64,000 nt of DNA from G963665925 sp963676345 (GCA_963676345.2 CAXXTS010000002.1:930001-994000), one strand, 5' to 3'. Counted from the stretch's first letter, positions 45,335-54,254 are shown. Notes: generated by a model from the sequence alone, not told the origin. A program made the numbers and translations.

Positions 45335-46159
45335 CTATTCGAACCGATACTCTTTTCCCGTATAGTTTGGAATATATGAATTGTTCAGCTGTTCCAGCTG
45401 AACACGTATCATATCATTGATTTTGGAATACTTATATCTGTTGATCTCTATATCCAGTTTTTCCAGACAAAGTCTGAAATCATCAAGCACGTTGTATGGG
45501 TTGCCATAGTATTTATAAATATCTTCAATGCTCACACTTGAAAAACCATGGCCTACAATTGAATCATTTCTAAGCTCTATCAGATTCATCATCTTTTCAG
45601 CATTCATAATATGAACAATTTCTTGACGTGTCTTATCATCTTTGTAGTATCTGTTAAAGTAGGTCGCGATGCCAAATATCAAATTTGAATTGAATATTTT
45701 ATACTTTTTTCTAAGCGTCTTTAAGATAAGGCGCTTTTGCATCATCGGCTGTAAGAACGTAAATCGAGACCGATTTAGATGGCTTACTACAAACATATAC
45801 TTAAATATGGCTTCCTTAAACCGGTATACCCTGCTCAGAAAATCAATATACTCCTCATTCACAAGCTGAAACTTCGTATTTTCAAGCAGTTCAGTGAATA
45901 TTGCATCTGGATCCCCTTCAATTAGCGACTGTAGATTCTTCTTAAGCGCTTTGATATCCTTAGATGCTTCATAATCATCTGTCAGATTGTAAAGCAAATG
46001 CCGCGCTGTTTTAAAATCAAAATTCACAGCATATCTGCACGAATCCATAAGCACGGCTGCATCAGTATGCTCTAGGCCAATCTCAGAAAGCAGTTCAAGT
46101 GCACCACCATAATCATACCGGTCAATCAGTTTTACGATCACATTGTAGGATCTAATCAT
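45335..46159 (-). CDS. HEPN-motif protein of unknown function
   Basis: 274 residues, almost wholly helical by pattern. The C-terminal third contains ELRNDSIVGHGFSSVS with Arg197 and His204, an R-N-x5-H spacing that matches the catalytic R-x(4-6)-H of HEPN ribonucleases such as Csm6/Csx1 and Cas02710-type proteins. The N-terminal 95 residues look like alpha-solenoid (TPR-like) repeats (DRYDYGGALELLSEIG, NFDFKTARHLLYNL). No CARF domain or CRISPR array is present. Start codon: GGAGG inside the end of the upstream pseudouridine synthase gene with the ATG three bases after its stop, showing translational coupling. Function is unknown; RNA cleavage is a hypothesis. Confidence 0.8.
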   Translation of the reverse strand: MIRSYNVIVKLIDRYDYGGALELLSEIGLEHTDAAVLMDSCRYAVNFDFKTARHLLYNLTDDYEASKDIKALKKNLQSLIEGDPDAIFTELLENTKFQLVNEEYIDFLSRVYRFKEAIFKYMFVVSHLNRSRFTFLQPMMQKRLILKTLRKKYKIFNSNLIFGIATYFNRYYKDDKTRQEIVHIMNAEKMMNLIELRNDSIVGHGFSSVSIEDIYKYYGNPYNVLDDFRLCLEKLDIEINRYKYSKINDMIRVQLEQLNNSYIPNYTGKEYRFE

Positions 46160-46162
46160 ACC

Positions 46163-47080
46163 CTAATTCCTCCGGCTGTTCGTTTTAATGGACTGTATAA
46201 ATTTCTCTATATCTTCTGACATACTCACGAACTCGTTTTCCTCTATAATCAGTTTATACCCATGAAGCAACTGAGAATTTACATTTTTCTCCTTTGATGC
46301 CCCATATTTTTTATCCCCAACGATAGGGTGTCCAATAAAGCGCATGGATTCCCTGATTTGATGACTTCTTCCAGTATGCAGCTCCACTTCAAGAAGTGTA
46401 TAATTGCCGATTACCTGTAGGGGTTTATAGTCCGTGTGACAGTACTTGGCGCCCTTGCCCTGATCGTTTTTAAATAGACGCACCTTGTTCTTCTGTTCGT
46501 CTTTAACCAGCCAGCCCTTTACAGTACCCGGCTCTTTGACAAGTCCTTCAACAACACACTGATAGTACTTTTTGATTTCACGATTACGCATTTTTTCATT
46601 GTATGCTTTAAGGGACTGATAGTTCTTACCGAAAATGACCAGTCCGCTCGTATTCTTATCCAGTCTTTGTATGGAGGCAGGCTTAAATGTCCTTGAACTG
46701 ATATGCTTGAGGTAAACTTGGACCTTAGATGACAGGGTGTTGCTGAACTCATTTTTATCGGGATGTGTCAACATGCCCTTGGGTTTGTCTACAATAAGAA
46801 TGTCATCATCTTCATATACGATTTTCAGTCCTACCTCTGAAGCCTCAACCTGTTCAATAGGCTTAACCAGCTTATCGAAAGATTCATCACTCAAATATAT
46901 TTCAAGTTCATCACCCAGCTCAAAAAAGTAGTGTTCCTTTACCCGTACCCCATTGACTTTGAACACCTTCTTACGAATGAGCTTATATACATTGGTACGT
47001 GATGAGTTATTCAAATACTTTAATAAAAAGCGGTCAAGTCTTTGCCCCGCTTCATTTTTTCCGATCGTTACTTTCTTCAT
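46163..47080 (-). CDS. RluA-family 23S rRNA pseudouridine synthase
   Basis: 305 residues from the ATG at 47080 (GGAG eight bases upstream; the GTG at 47089 overlaps this site). N-terminal S4 RNA-binding domain (RLDRFLLKYLNNSSRTNVYKLIRK) and the RluA catalytic domain with Asp in SIQRLDKNTSGLVIFGK and HTGRSHQIRESM. It isomerises uridines in 23S rRNA or tRNA (RluC/RluD-like). The HEPN-motif gene is translationally coupled to its end. Confidence 0.95.
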   Translation of the reverse strand: MKKVTIGKNEAGQRLDRFLLKYLNNSSRTNVYKLIRKKVFKVNGVRVKEHYFFELGDELEIYLSDESFDKLVKPIEQVEASEVGLKIVYEDDDILIVDKPKGMLTHPDKNEFSNTLSSKVQVYLKHISSRTFKPASIQRLDKNTSGLVIFGKNYQSLKAYNEKMRNREIKKYYQCVVEGLVKEPGTVKGWLVKDEQKNKVRLFKNDQGKGAKYCHTDYKPLQVIGNYTLLEVELHTGRSHQIRESMRFIGHPIVGDKKYGASKEKNVNSQLLHGYKLIIEENEFVSMSEDIEKFIQSIKTNSRRN

Positions 47081-47093
47081 TTTTTTCACTCCA

Positions 47094-47924
47094 TTAAATC
47101 ATATCAATTGCCATGAGGCCCAGTTCATAAACCTTCTCATACCCCAATCTGGAATATGCCTTCACAGCTGGTCCATTGGCATTCATTACAAGCAAGTTAA
47201 CGTTTAAGCCTTTTTGAAGCATGCGCTGAGTCAGTACAGACGTAATCCGTTTTCCAATGCCTTTTCCCCGGTACTTTTGGAGTGTATACACGCCACCAAG
47301 CTGAGCGAAATGGTCTGTCTCAAATTCAATAACCGCCTGTGCAGCAATATGACTGTTTTCTATGTAATAAATATAGTTCTCTATAAGATCCAGCTTATCC
47401 TTTAACTGATTTACAGTTAATGGATTTCGTCCAAACCCCTTTTCGACCTCCAGCAGAAAACCAACTGCATCGCGCACTGGTATGAGTGATGCATCTACAA
47501 TCATGCCATGTACCTTCTTGTCGGCCTTAAAGGTCTTCTCTGAGACTGTCATCACGGAGCACAAGTCGATATCATGACATATGGCCACACGCTCAAGAAC
47601 TTTGCTTATCCGTTCCAAGTCCTCACATTCAGCTTTAATGAGAACCGGCGCATTGGTCCTTATGGTTCTTAAAAAATCAAGTTTTGTATATATGGCCTTG
47701 GAATCGAAGTGACACGTCATGACCTGTGTTGGCGAAAAGGATGCCAGCCCAAGCAACTGCTTGTCTTTAACATACCCATAAAATGTGGTTCCATTCCTGA
47801 GCTGCCACGTGTTCTCAACTTTCTTGAGACCATAGTAAAACCCCTGTGCACTATACCCATGTTTTTCAATGTACTCGACAATATGCCTAGCATGTCCTGA
47901 TTTCAGTTCAAGAAATCCTTCCAT
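47094..47924 (-). CDS. GNAT-family acetyltransferase with an extra N-terminal domain
   Basis: 276 residues. The C-terminal half is a GNAT domain with the acetyl-CoA loop YRGKGIGKRITSVLTQRM after the strand QLGGVYTLQK. The N-terminal 130 residues (FYGYVKDKQLLGLASF, followed by LIKAECEDLERI) form the second, degenerate acetyltransferase-like domain seen in a group of two-domain GNAT proteins. Substrate unknown. GGGGGCTGAA precedes the ATG. Immediately upstream, in the same direction, of the RluA gene. Confidence 0.88.
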   Translation of the reverse strand: MEGFLELKSGHARHIVEYIEKHGYSAQGFYYGLKKVENTWQLRNGTTFYGYVKDKQLLGLASFSPTQVMTCHFDSKAIYTKLDFLRTIRTNAPVLIKAECEDLERISKVLERVAICHDIDLCSVMTVSEKTFKADKKVHGMIVDASLIPVRDAVGFLLEVEKGFGRNPLTVNQLKDKLDLIENYIYYIENSHIAAQAVIEFETDHFAQLGGVYTLQKYRGKGIGKRITSVLTQRMLQKGLNVNLLVMNANGPAVKAYSRLGYEKVYELGLMAIDMI

Positions 47925-48067
47925 TTCAGCCCCCTGAATTCCCCTTCGGATGAATTTGCTAGGTAAATTGTATCACGCTTTTTACTATTTTGAAACCTAC
48001 TCAACCATTGGAATGCAGACGTTATTATGGTATGCTAATGGAAGAAAAAAGAATAGGAGAATCGACT

Positions 48068-48610
48068 ATGTTTGATAAGCTTAAAGATATATTATATGAC
48101 GTCAGCGACATACTGTTTTCACTTATTATTGTGGCACTGATATTTTCAGTGGTTTCATGGAAAATATCAGACTCTCTGGCCTTTGAAGTCAAGGTGCCGC
48201 AAAAGAATACCAGTGAAATCGCCACTTCAAGTGATCCGGATTTAATACAAATTGAAGAAGCAGCTCAAACCGACGACAATCAAGCTACACCTGAAACGAC
48301 ACCAACTGATGACAACACTGCCATACCTGAAACAACAGAGCCTACTACACCGGACACAGGCAGTGATGCAAAACCTGGCGGTACAAGTGTTAACCTTGTT
48401 GGCACTACAAAAGAAATCGTCATAGAACCCGGTTCTTCGGGATATTCTATCGGAAAGCTACTGGCTGAAGAGGGCATGGTTCCAGATACACAAACCTTTA
48501 TAAAGCGTGTTGAAGAGCTTGGCCTAGGCGCAAAACTGAGAAGCGGTACCTTTACCCTGTCATCCGATATGTCCCTTGACGAAGTCATTTATAAAATTTC
48601 AGGCCAATAA
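48068..48610 (+). CDS. Short membrane-anchored MltG/YceG-like protein
   Basis: 180 residues from the ATG at 48068 (AGGAG eight bases upstream; the frame opens at 47990). One N-terminal membrane helix (about 15-36), an extracellular Pro/Thr/Asp-rich linker (about 50-105), then a domain VIEPGSSGYSIGKLLAEEG ... FIKRVEELGLGAKLRSGTFTLSSDMSLDEVIYKI, the LysM-like N-terminal piece of endolytic transglycosylase MltG. The catalytic YceG domain is missing. It may be a peptidoglycan-associated regulator or a remnant kept as a small protein. Terminator of the AAAATCCAG family follows. Confidence 0.85.
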   Translation: MFDKLKDILYDVSDILFSLIIVALIFSVVSWKISDSLAFEVKVPQKNTSEIATSSDPDLIQIEEAAQTDDNQATPETTPTDDNTAIPETTEPTTPDTGSDAKPGGTSVNLVGTTKEIVIEPGSSGYSIGKLLAEEGMVPDTQTFIKRVEELGLGAKLRSGTFTLSSDMSLDEVIYKISGQ

Positions 48611-48649
48611 TCAGGGCAATACTACGAAAAAAAGCATATGAGTACATAC

Positions 48650-48697
48650 AAAATCCAGTACATGCCCTATTTCTTATGGGTCTGCTGGATTTTTTAT
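48650..48697. terminator. Terminator (AAAATCCAG family) between convergent genes
   Basis: Arms AAAATCCAG (48650-48658) and CTGGATTTT (48685-48693) with a partly paired CCCTAT/ATGGG interior, followed by TTTATG. Serves the plus-strand gene above and may stop the oncoming RsuA-type transcript. Confidence 0.85.
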
Positions 48698-48796
48698 GTA
48701 TGGTTTATTCACATGCCCACGTTCTCATGTCTACGTTAACTGCCGTGCGGGGGGATGTCATAGTTTATCAATAGCCCAGCTTGGACACACCCCGGC

Positions 48797-49510
48797 TTAT
48801 GTATTTCGCTCTTCAAGCTTCTCAACTTCCGCTTGAGAAAGTTCTCTATATTCACCCTTATCCAGATTTTCATCTAGAACAAGCGCCCCCATCTTAACGC
48901 GCTTTAGATAGGTAACGCGCTTTCCAACGGACTCGAACATACGCTTTACCTGATGAAATTTGCCTTCAACGATGGTGAGCTCAATTTCTGAAATATCCCC
49001 ACTTTTTAGTATTTCAAGGTCTGCTGGCAGCGTACGGTAGCCGTCTTCCAGTACAACGCCTTCTTTAAACGCGGCCTGATCTGCTTCTGTTACAAGCCCT
49101 TCAATAACCGCATAGTAGCGTTTTGGAACATGACTTTTAGGTGAAAGCACACGGTGGGTGAGCTGTCCGTCATTGGTCAGGATCAGCAAGCCTTCTGTGT
49201 CTTTATCCAGTCGTCCGACTGGGAACATGTCATAATGGTCATAGCCTTCAATCAAATCCAGTACGGTTTTATCCCTTGCATCTTCTGTTGCACTTAAATA
49301 ACCATCTGGTTTATGAAGCATTAAATACACATTGGGTTTATACCCCACTGGCTTTCCCATAAATTCTACGATATCTGAATCTGGATTCACGTGTTTTCCA
49401 GGGTCTTTTACAACAATAGAATTGACACTTGCCTTGCCTTTTTTGATTGAAATTTTGAGTTCTTTACGAGAACCGCATCCCATATTTCCTAAATATTTAT
49501 CCAGACGCAT
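48797..49510 (-). CDS. RsuA-family 16S rRNA pseudouridine synthase
   Basis: 237 residues: N-terminal S4 domain (MRLDKYLGNMGCGSRKELKISIKKGKA region) and a catalytic domain with Asp in PVGRLDKDTEGLLILTNDG and the KYRALVEG-like RYYAVIEGLV segment, closing with GKFHQVKRMF. RsuA/RluB-type enzyme; GRLDKDTEGLLILTNDG is the RsuA-clade form, which modifies U516 in 16S rRNA. GGAGG (read on the minus strand) precedes the ATG. Opposite orientation to the MltG-like gene downstream. Confidence 0.95.
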   Translation of the reverse strand: MRLDKYLGNMGCGSRKELKISIKKGKASVNSIVVKDPGKHVNPDSDIVEFMGKPVGYKPNVYLMLHKPDGYLSATEDARDKTVLDLIEGYDHYDMFPVGRLDKDTEGLLILTNDGQLTHRVLSPKSHVPKRYYAVIEGLVTEADQAAFKEGVVLEDGYRTLPADLEILKSGDISEIELTIVEGKFHQVKRMFESVGKRVTYLKRVKMGALVLDENLDKGEYRELSQAEVEKLEERNT

Positions 49511-49925
49511 ACTTCCTCCTTAAATTTAATAATTATACTTTGAAAGCCTTTATTTCCAATGCCTTCGCGGGTCAATGGACGTCCCGCATCCCGCGGGACA
49601 TATCCCTTTTTATTCCAATTTTTATAATTATTTATGCAAGTTTTCTCAATATATTTGTCATTTTATACAAAACCTCACCTTATTTTAACGCCAAGCGTTT
49701 TCCTGCCTTGACAAAGAATGTGATCTTACATATATTCTTTATGTCATATGGATTATGATAGCATACCAATTCATAAAACCCTATAAAATCGACTTAATTA
49801 TTAAGCATAATATATAACCCGATTTATTCAAAAAATATACATATAATGCAGCATATCTTATGTGAGTTCAAGAATAATAAGGGTATACACATTCATGGAA
49901 GAGAATAAATGAGGAGGGTGTAACG
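49511..49925 (+). promoter_or_regulatory. Promoter and leader of aldolase gene 1
   Basis: TTGACA (49708-49713), 17 bases, TATATT (49731-49736) on the plus strand is a near-consensus sigma-A promoter; a further TATAAT at 49842-49847 lacks a -35 box. A strong hairpin GTCCCGC/GCGGGAC (49581-49599) lies further upstream, near the RsuA start. The leader would be about 180 bases long. Small open frames here look spurious. Confidence 0.7.
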
Positions 49926-50855
49926 ATGGCACTTGTTACGACTAAGGAAATGTTCAAGAAAGCATACGAAGGCGAATACGCAATTGGCGCTTTCAACATC
50001 AACAATATGGAGATTGTTCAAGGTATTGTTGACGCAGCAGCAAAAGCTAAATCACCTGTAATGCTACAGGTATCTTCTGGTGCACTTAAGTACATGCGTC
50101 CAGCATACCTACTTAAGCTCGTTGAAGCTGCAGTAGAAGACTCAGGTATCGATGTGGCACTTCACCTTGATCACGGTGCTGACTTCGAAGCTTGTAAAAC
50201 TGCAATCGATCTAGGCTTCACTTCTGTTATGATTGATGGTTCTCACCATTCATTTGAAGACAATATTGCCGTAACTAAAAAAGTTGTGGAATATGCGCAC
50301 GAACGCGGTGTTGTTGTTGAAGCTGAGCTGGGTCAGCTGGCAGGCGTTGAAGACGAAGTCAACGTAAGCGCAGAAGATGCAACGTATACTGATCCTAAAC
50401 AAGCTAAAGAGTTTGTTGAAAGAACAGGCGTTGACTCACTTGCAATTGCAATCGGCACAAGCCACGGCGCTAACAAATTTGAAGGTGAACCAAAGCTTGA
50501 TTTTGACCGTCTAAAAGAAATCATGGATCTTCTACCTGGTTTCCCACTTGTTCTACACGGTGCTTCTTCTGTATATCCTGAAGCGGTTGCACTTTGCAAT
50601 GACAACGGCGGTGCTCTAAAGGGCGCTCAAGGTGTTCCTGATGAAATGCTTCGTGAAGCAAACCGTCTTGGCGTTTGTAAAATCAATGTTGATACTGACC
50701 TGCGTATCGCTGTAACAGGCAACATCCGTAAGGTATTCAATGAAAAGCCAGGCGAGTTCGACCCTAGAAAATACCTAGGCCCTGCACGTGAAGCAATCAC
50801 AGAGGTGGTTTACCACAAAATCATGAATGTATTCGGAAGCAGTGATAAGCTTTAA
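49926..50855 (+). CDS. fba: Class II fructose-1,6-bisphosphate aldolase (copy 1)
   Basis: 309 residues, GAGGAGGG upstream. Zinc-dependent aldolase: HLDHG (catalytic Asp and zinc His), GTSHGANKF and the second zinc His in LVLHGASS, plus the K-binding/phosphate loop ending NVDTDLR. It splits fructose 1,6-bisphosphate to dihydroxyacetone phosphate and glyceraldehyde 3-phosphate in glycolysis. Codon use is strongly biased (many CTT/CTA and GGT), as for an abundant protein. About 65% identical by eye to the next gene. It could also be a ketose-bisphosphate aldolase of other specificity. Confidence 0.95.
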   Translation: MALVTTKEMFKKAYEGEYAIGAFNINNMEIVQGIVDAAAKAKSPVMLQVSSGALKYMRPAYLLKLVEAAVEDSGIDVALHLDHGADFEACKTAIDLGFTSVMIDGSHHSFEDNIAVTKKVVEYAHERGVVVEAELGQLAGVEDEVNVSAEDATYTDPKQAKEFVERTGVDSLAIAIGTSHGANKFEGEPKLDFDRLKEIMDLLPGFPLVLHGASSVYPEAVALCNDNGGALKGAQGVPDEMLREANRLGVCKINVDTDLRIAVTGNIRKVFNEKPGEFDPRKYLGPAREAITEVVYHKIMNVFGSSDKL

Positions 50856-50880
50856 TAACCGACATAAAATAAGTAACTCA

Positions 50881-50918
50881 AAGAACGCTATCTGGCAATC
50901 CAGATAGCGTTCTTTTAT
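50881..50918 (+). terminator. Terminator of aldolase gene 1
   Basis: Perfect AGAACGCTATCTGG / CCAGATAGCGTTCT stem with a four-base loop, followed by TTTATTT. Confidence 0.95.
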
Positions 50919-51098
50919 TTCCACCTTCCATAACATATCCCCTGCAGCGTCCCTGCCTTTTCACCTTCACCATAGGTTCTGTCCTTAAATCTGAGTCAGT
51001 CAGGCAAAATCATTTCACATCATTTTTTAGAAAATGTAAATTGTCCCACACACATTGAAATCACGCTGTTATAGACAAACGGAAACTTTGTTAAAAGT

Positions 51099-51231
51099 TT
51101 GATTTATATCAATATGGGTATTAAGCATGCCAGATGTGCGTTATTGTGCTACACTAGAACCGAACCGTGGCTTAGCCAGGACTTTTTCTGGCCCGCCAAT
51201 TCGGTACGCATAATATGATCCGTTTGGATCA
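51099..51231 (+). promoter_or_regulatory. FNR-type box and structured leader of aldolase gene 2
   Basis: TTGAT-TTAT-ATCAA at 51099-51112 is an exact FNR/CRP-family consensus site. About 40 bases on is TACACT (51150-51155), a possible -10 without a good -35, as expected for an activator-dependent promoter. The leader then forms a three-part hairpin (51159-51205; ACCGAA/TTCGGT, GGC/GCC, GCCAG/CTGGC) and a second small one (TGATCC/GGATCA, 51216-51231) before the ribosome site. The rest of the gap 50919-51098 shows nothing recognisable. Confidence 0.55.
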
Positions 51232-51259
51232 GTAGTATACATATCAAGGAGGATACTCT

Positions 51260-52189
51260 ATGGCTCTTGTAACAACTAAAGAAATGTTCAAAAAGGCATA
51301 CGAAGGCGGTTATGCAGTAGGTGCTTTCAATGTGAACAACATGGAAATTATTCAAGGTATTGTTGAGGCTGCTCAAGAAACAAAAGCACCTCTCATCCTT
51401 CAAGTATCTGCAGGTGCAAGAAAATATGCAAAACCAGCATACTTAAAGCACCTTGTGCTTGCTGCCATTGAAGATACTGGCATTGATATCGCACTTCACC
51501 TTGACCATGGTGATAGTTTCGAAATCTGTAAGCAGTGTATCGATGACGGTTTCACATCTGTTATGATTGATGGCTCTGCACATTCTTATGAAGAAAATGT
51601 GGCACTGACTAAAAAAGTGGTTGAATACGCACATCCACGCGGTGTCGTCGTTGAAGCTGAACTTGGTAAACTTGCAGGTGTTGAAGATGAAGTTAATGTA
51701 AGTGCTGAAGATGCAACTTATACAGACCCAGCCCAAGCGGTAGACTTTGTAAAACGTACGGGCTGCGATTCTCTGGCAATCGCTATTGGAACAAGCCACG
51801 GTGCATACAAGTTTAAAGGGGAGCCAAAGCTAGATTATGCCCGTCTTGAAAAAATCACTGAGCTTCTTCCAAACTATCCACTGGTACTACATGGGGCTTC
51901 TACTGTTATTCCTGAGTTCGTTGACAAGTGTAATGAATTTGGTGGCGAAATCCCTGGTGCTCAAGGCGTTCCGGAAGACATGCTCAACAAGGCATCAAAA
52001 TTTGGCGTATGCAAAATTAACATTGATACAGACCTGCGTCTTGCAATGACTGCTTCTATCCGCGAAAACTTTGTGAAAAACCCTTCTGAGTTCGACCCAA
52101 GAAAATATCTTGGTCCAGGTCGTCAAGCAATCAAAGACATGGTTAAGCACAAAATCGAAGATGTGCTTGGCTGTGCAAATAAGGCTTAA
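51260..52189 (+). CDS. fba: Class II fructose-1,6-bisphosphate aldolase (copy 2)
   Basis: 309 residues, AAGGAGGATACTCT upstream. Same zinc-aldolase motifs as copy 1 (HLDHGDSF, GTSHGAYKF, LVLHGASTV, NIDTDLR). The first 16 residues are identical to copy 1 (MALVTTKEMFKKAYEG) and identity is about 65% overall, so this is a tandem duplicate that has diverged. It has its own promoter region with an FNR-type box, suggesting that the two copies differ in regulation by oxygen or redox state. Different substrate use (e.g. tagatose or other ketose bisphosphate) is possible. Confidence 0.94.
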   Translation: MALVTTKEMFKKAYEGGYAVGAFNVNNMEIIQGIVEAAQETKAPLILQVSAGARKYAKPAYLKHLVLAAIEDTGIDIALHLDHGDSFEICKQCIDDGFTSVMIDGSAHSYEENVALTKKVVEYAHPRGVVVEAELGKLAGVEDEVNVSAEDATYTDPAQAVDFVKRTGCDSLAIAIGTSHGAYKFKGEPKLDYARLEKITELLPNYPLVLHGASTVIPEFVDKCNEFGGEIPGAQGVPEDMLNKASKFGVCKINIDTDLRLAMTASIRENFVKNPSEFDPRKYLGPGRQAIKDMVKHKIEDVLGCANKA

Positions 52190-52211
52190 TTTCACAATTT
52201 CTAAGTCATTA

Positions 52212-52243
52212 AAAAGGCACATACCCTAGGGTATGTGCCTTTT
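52212..52243. terminator. Perfect bidirectional terminator
   Basis: A 32-base perfect palindrome with arms AAAAGGCACATACCCT and AGGGTATGTGCCTTTT; serves the aldolase gene (+) and the diguanylate cyclase gene (-). Confidence 0.93.
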
Positions 52244-52283
52244 AAGCTTTTATTCATGTAGCACTGCAATATTTTGAATGCGT

Positions 52284-54218
52284 CTATCCGATATGAAAGC
52301 CATTACCGCCGCTTTTCTTACACTTATACATAGCGCGGTCCGCTTCAACAATCAGTTTTTCAGCTGTCGTCCCATTTTCAGGATATCCTGCGATTCCGGC
52401 ACTCACACCAACTTGAGATACAATACTGTTTATTTCAATAGGTGTACTGACTGTTTCAATAATACGTGTTGTCATATGCTTCACATCGTCTATATCCAGT
52501 CCAATACACTGTGCCACAAACTCATCCCCGCCTAGACGTGCAATCTTAAAGGCGTTATTGGCATAAAGTCTAAACCTGCTCGCGATCACTTTTAGGACTT
52601 CATCCCCCACTTGGTGACCATGTGTGTCATTGACTTCCTTGAACTTGTCTAGGTCAAAATAAATAACAAAGAGCTCTTCTTCTCTATCGATGTTCTCTTC
52701 AAGACATTCGATAAAAGAAGCACGATTTGGAAGCCCTGTAAGCATATCATGGGTTGCAAGATATTCTGCTTCTTTTGTTCTGTTGACCCGGTCTGAAATT
52801 TCCGAACCGAATCCGATTATTTCCTTAACCTTTTTCTCACCGTCTTCCATGGTGGTATCATAAACTGGCGATACCATGATGTCAAAGAAGCGTCCGCCGT
52901 GTTCCGCTTCAAATCGGCTCTTGGTATGATTAAAGGCCTTGAGAATATGCGGCTCTGCGGTTTCCATAAAATCGGGCGTGTAGAGCGTATCCATTTTTAC
53001 ATGATCTGAATCGGAAAGCACCAGCTCGTCCTGGGTAAAGTAACGTCCATCGTTATAAGAAAGGACGATTTCATCCATTTCATTCTTATAGCAGTGGAAG
53101 AGCATGGCTGGCATGCTTTGTATGGTTTTCTGGAAAGACTTAGCAAGGTCCAGTCTCTCTCGCTCTACATCCATGAGAGCACCGTATTTGCGTATCATCC
53201 AGAAGTTAACAATTAAAATGGTTGCACCCGCAAGCAAGGTCAGGCCTACAGTTACCTTCAAAATGGAATTTAAAAGCTTGTCCATTTCATTGCTGTTGAT
53301 GATAATGACCAACATTTCGCTGTCATTGAGCTTTTTAAGCACCAGCTTCTGATTGTCCCGGCCGAGTTCTTCAAGGAGCATTCTGCCCGATTGCATGAGT
53401 TTATCGACATCGTAATCAATCTTGGTAAAGCCTGTGTTTTTAATATCGCCATACATAATAAGCGGCTCTTTGTTTGAGCCTTCATAGTCCGTTGTACGGT
53501 AAGCTTTTAAGATTTCTGCCTTTACAATTCCAATATGATCTACATAATCAATGTTGTCTCGAATATCATCAAGCGTTTTGTTGACACTGCCCGCAGCGCG
53601 GTCAGCAATCATTTCATCACTTTGAACATATACATTGATCAAGTAATTCTGCTCGCGATTATGGATATATCCAAACTTAAAATACCCTTTGAGGGTATGT
53701 GATTTCGTTTTGGGACCGACCCAGAAATCTTGAAAATATTCACCTCTACCAACATCAACCGGTTCGTTGTTAAGCAGCTGTTTAAAGGCTGTATTCCAGT
53801 ATGACCAAGACTTTGTAGATAGTCCGATTTCATCTTTGTTCGTTGAATTGAGGATAATGACATCCCCATCAGAAGGGGCAAAGACTGCCACGCCCGTAAA
53901 CCCATGCTTGTCCATAAGCGCTTCAAGATCACCATTTGTAATATCTACGGCTGCTATGCCTTCAAGATCATTTCTGGCGTTCTTAGCTTTCTCATAGAGG
54001 TTTGCATTCTGCAAGGCATCATAGTCTGCTGTAACCGCCATAGATTCCTCTAGAGACTGACTGATAAAAGACACGTACCTGGACAACTCCTGACGCTGCT
54101 GTTCTTCAAAGTTCGTATGAACCACTTGGAAAATAAATAGGAATTCCAGAATAATCATACCCAAAATAACGACCAGTACAATGCTTGCAAAATTGTCTAT
54201 CCTTAGCCTTTTTTGCAT
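52284..54218 (-). CDS. Membrane diguanylate cyclase with extracytoplasmic sensor
   Basis: 644 residues from the ATG at 54218 (GGAGG upstream); the frame opens at 54275 but that would overlap the cyclophilin terminator. Membrane helix (residues about 15-35), an extracytoplasmic sensor of about 290 residues (dCache-like) containing LKGYFKFGYI, second membrane helix (about 325-345), a PAS-like region (about 360-460) and a GGDEF domain (about 485-644; YFDLDKFKEVNDTHGHQ, RLGGDEFVAQ). The active-site motif is intact; no RxxD inhibitory site is seen at the usual place. It makes c-di-GMP in response to an outside signal. Confidence 0.92.
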   Translation of the reverse strand: MQKRLRIDNFASIVLVVILGMIILEFLFIFQVVHTNFEEQQRQELSRYVSFISQSLEESMAVTADYDALQNANLYEKAKNARNDLEGIAAVDITNGDLEALMDKHGFTGVAVFAPSDGDVIILNSTNKDEIGLSTKSWSYWNTAFKQLLNNEPVDVGRGEYFQDFWVGPKTKSHTLKGYFKFGYIHNREQNYLINVYVQSDEMIADRAAGSVNKTLDDIRDNIDYVDHIGIVKAEILKAYRTTDYEGSNKEPLIMYGDIKNTGFTKIDYDVDKLMQSGRMLLEELGRDNQKLVLKKLNDSEMLVIIINSNEMDKLLNSILKVTVGLTLLAGATILIVNFWMIRKYGALMDVERERLDLAKSFQKTIQSMPAMLFHCYKNEMDEIVLSYNDGRYFTQDELVLSDSDHVKMDTLYTPDFMETAEPHILKAFNHTKSRFEAEHGGRFFDIMVSPVYDTTMEDGEKKVKEIIGFGSEISDRVNRTKEAEYLATHDMLTGLPNRASFIECLEENIDREEELFVIYFDLDKFKEVNDTHGHQVGDEVLKVIASRFRLYANNAFKIARLGGDEFVAQCIGLDIDDVKHMTTRIIETVSTPIEINSIVSQVGVSAGIAGYPENGTTAEKLIVEADRAMYKCKKSGGNGFHIG

Positions 54219-54254
54219 ATTTCGTACCTCCAAAATAGGGGTTATGTAATAGAG

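Noticed and set aside
45335..46159. CRISPR-associated Csm6 in a type III locus
   Set aside because: No CARF domain, cas genes or repeats nearby; only the HEPN motif is shared.
49540..49758. 72-residue plus-strand frame before aldolase 1
   Set aside because: Crosses the promoter, Phe/Ile-rich, no ribosome site.
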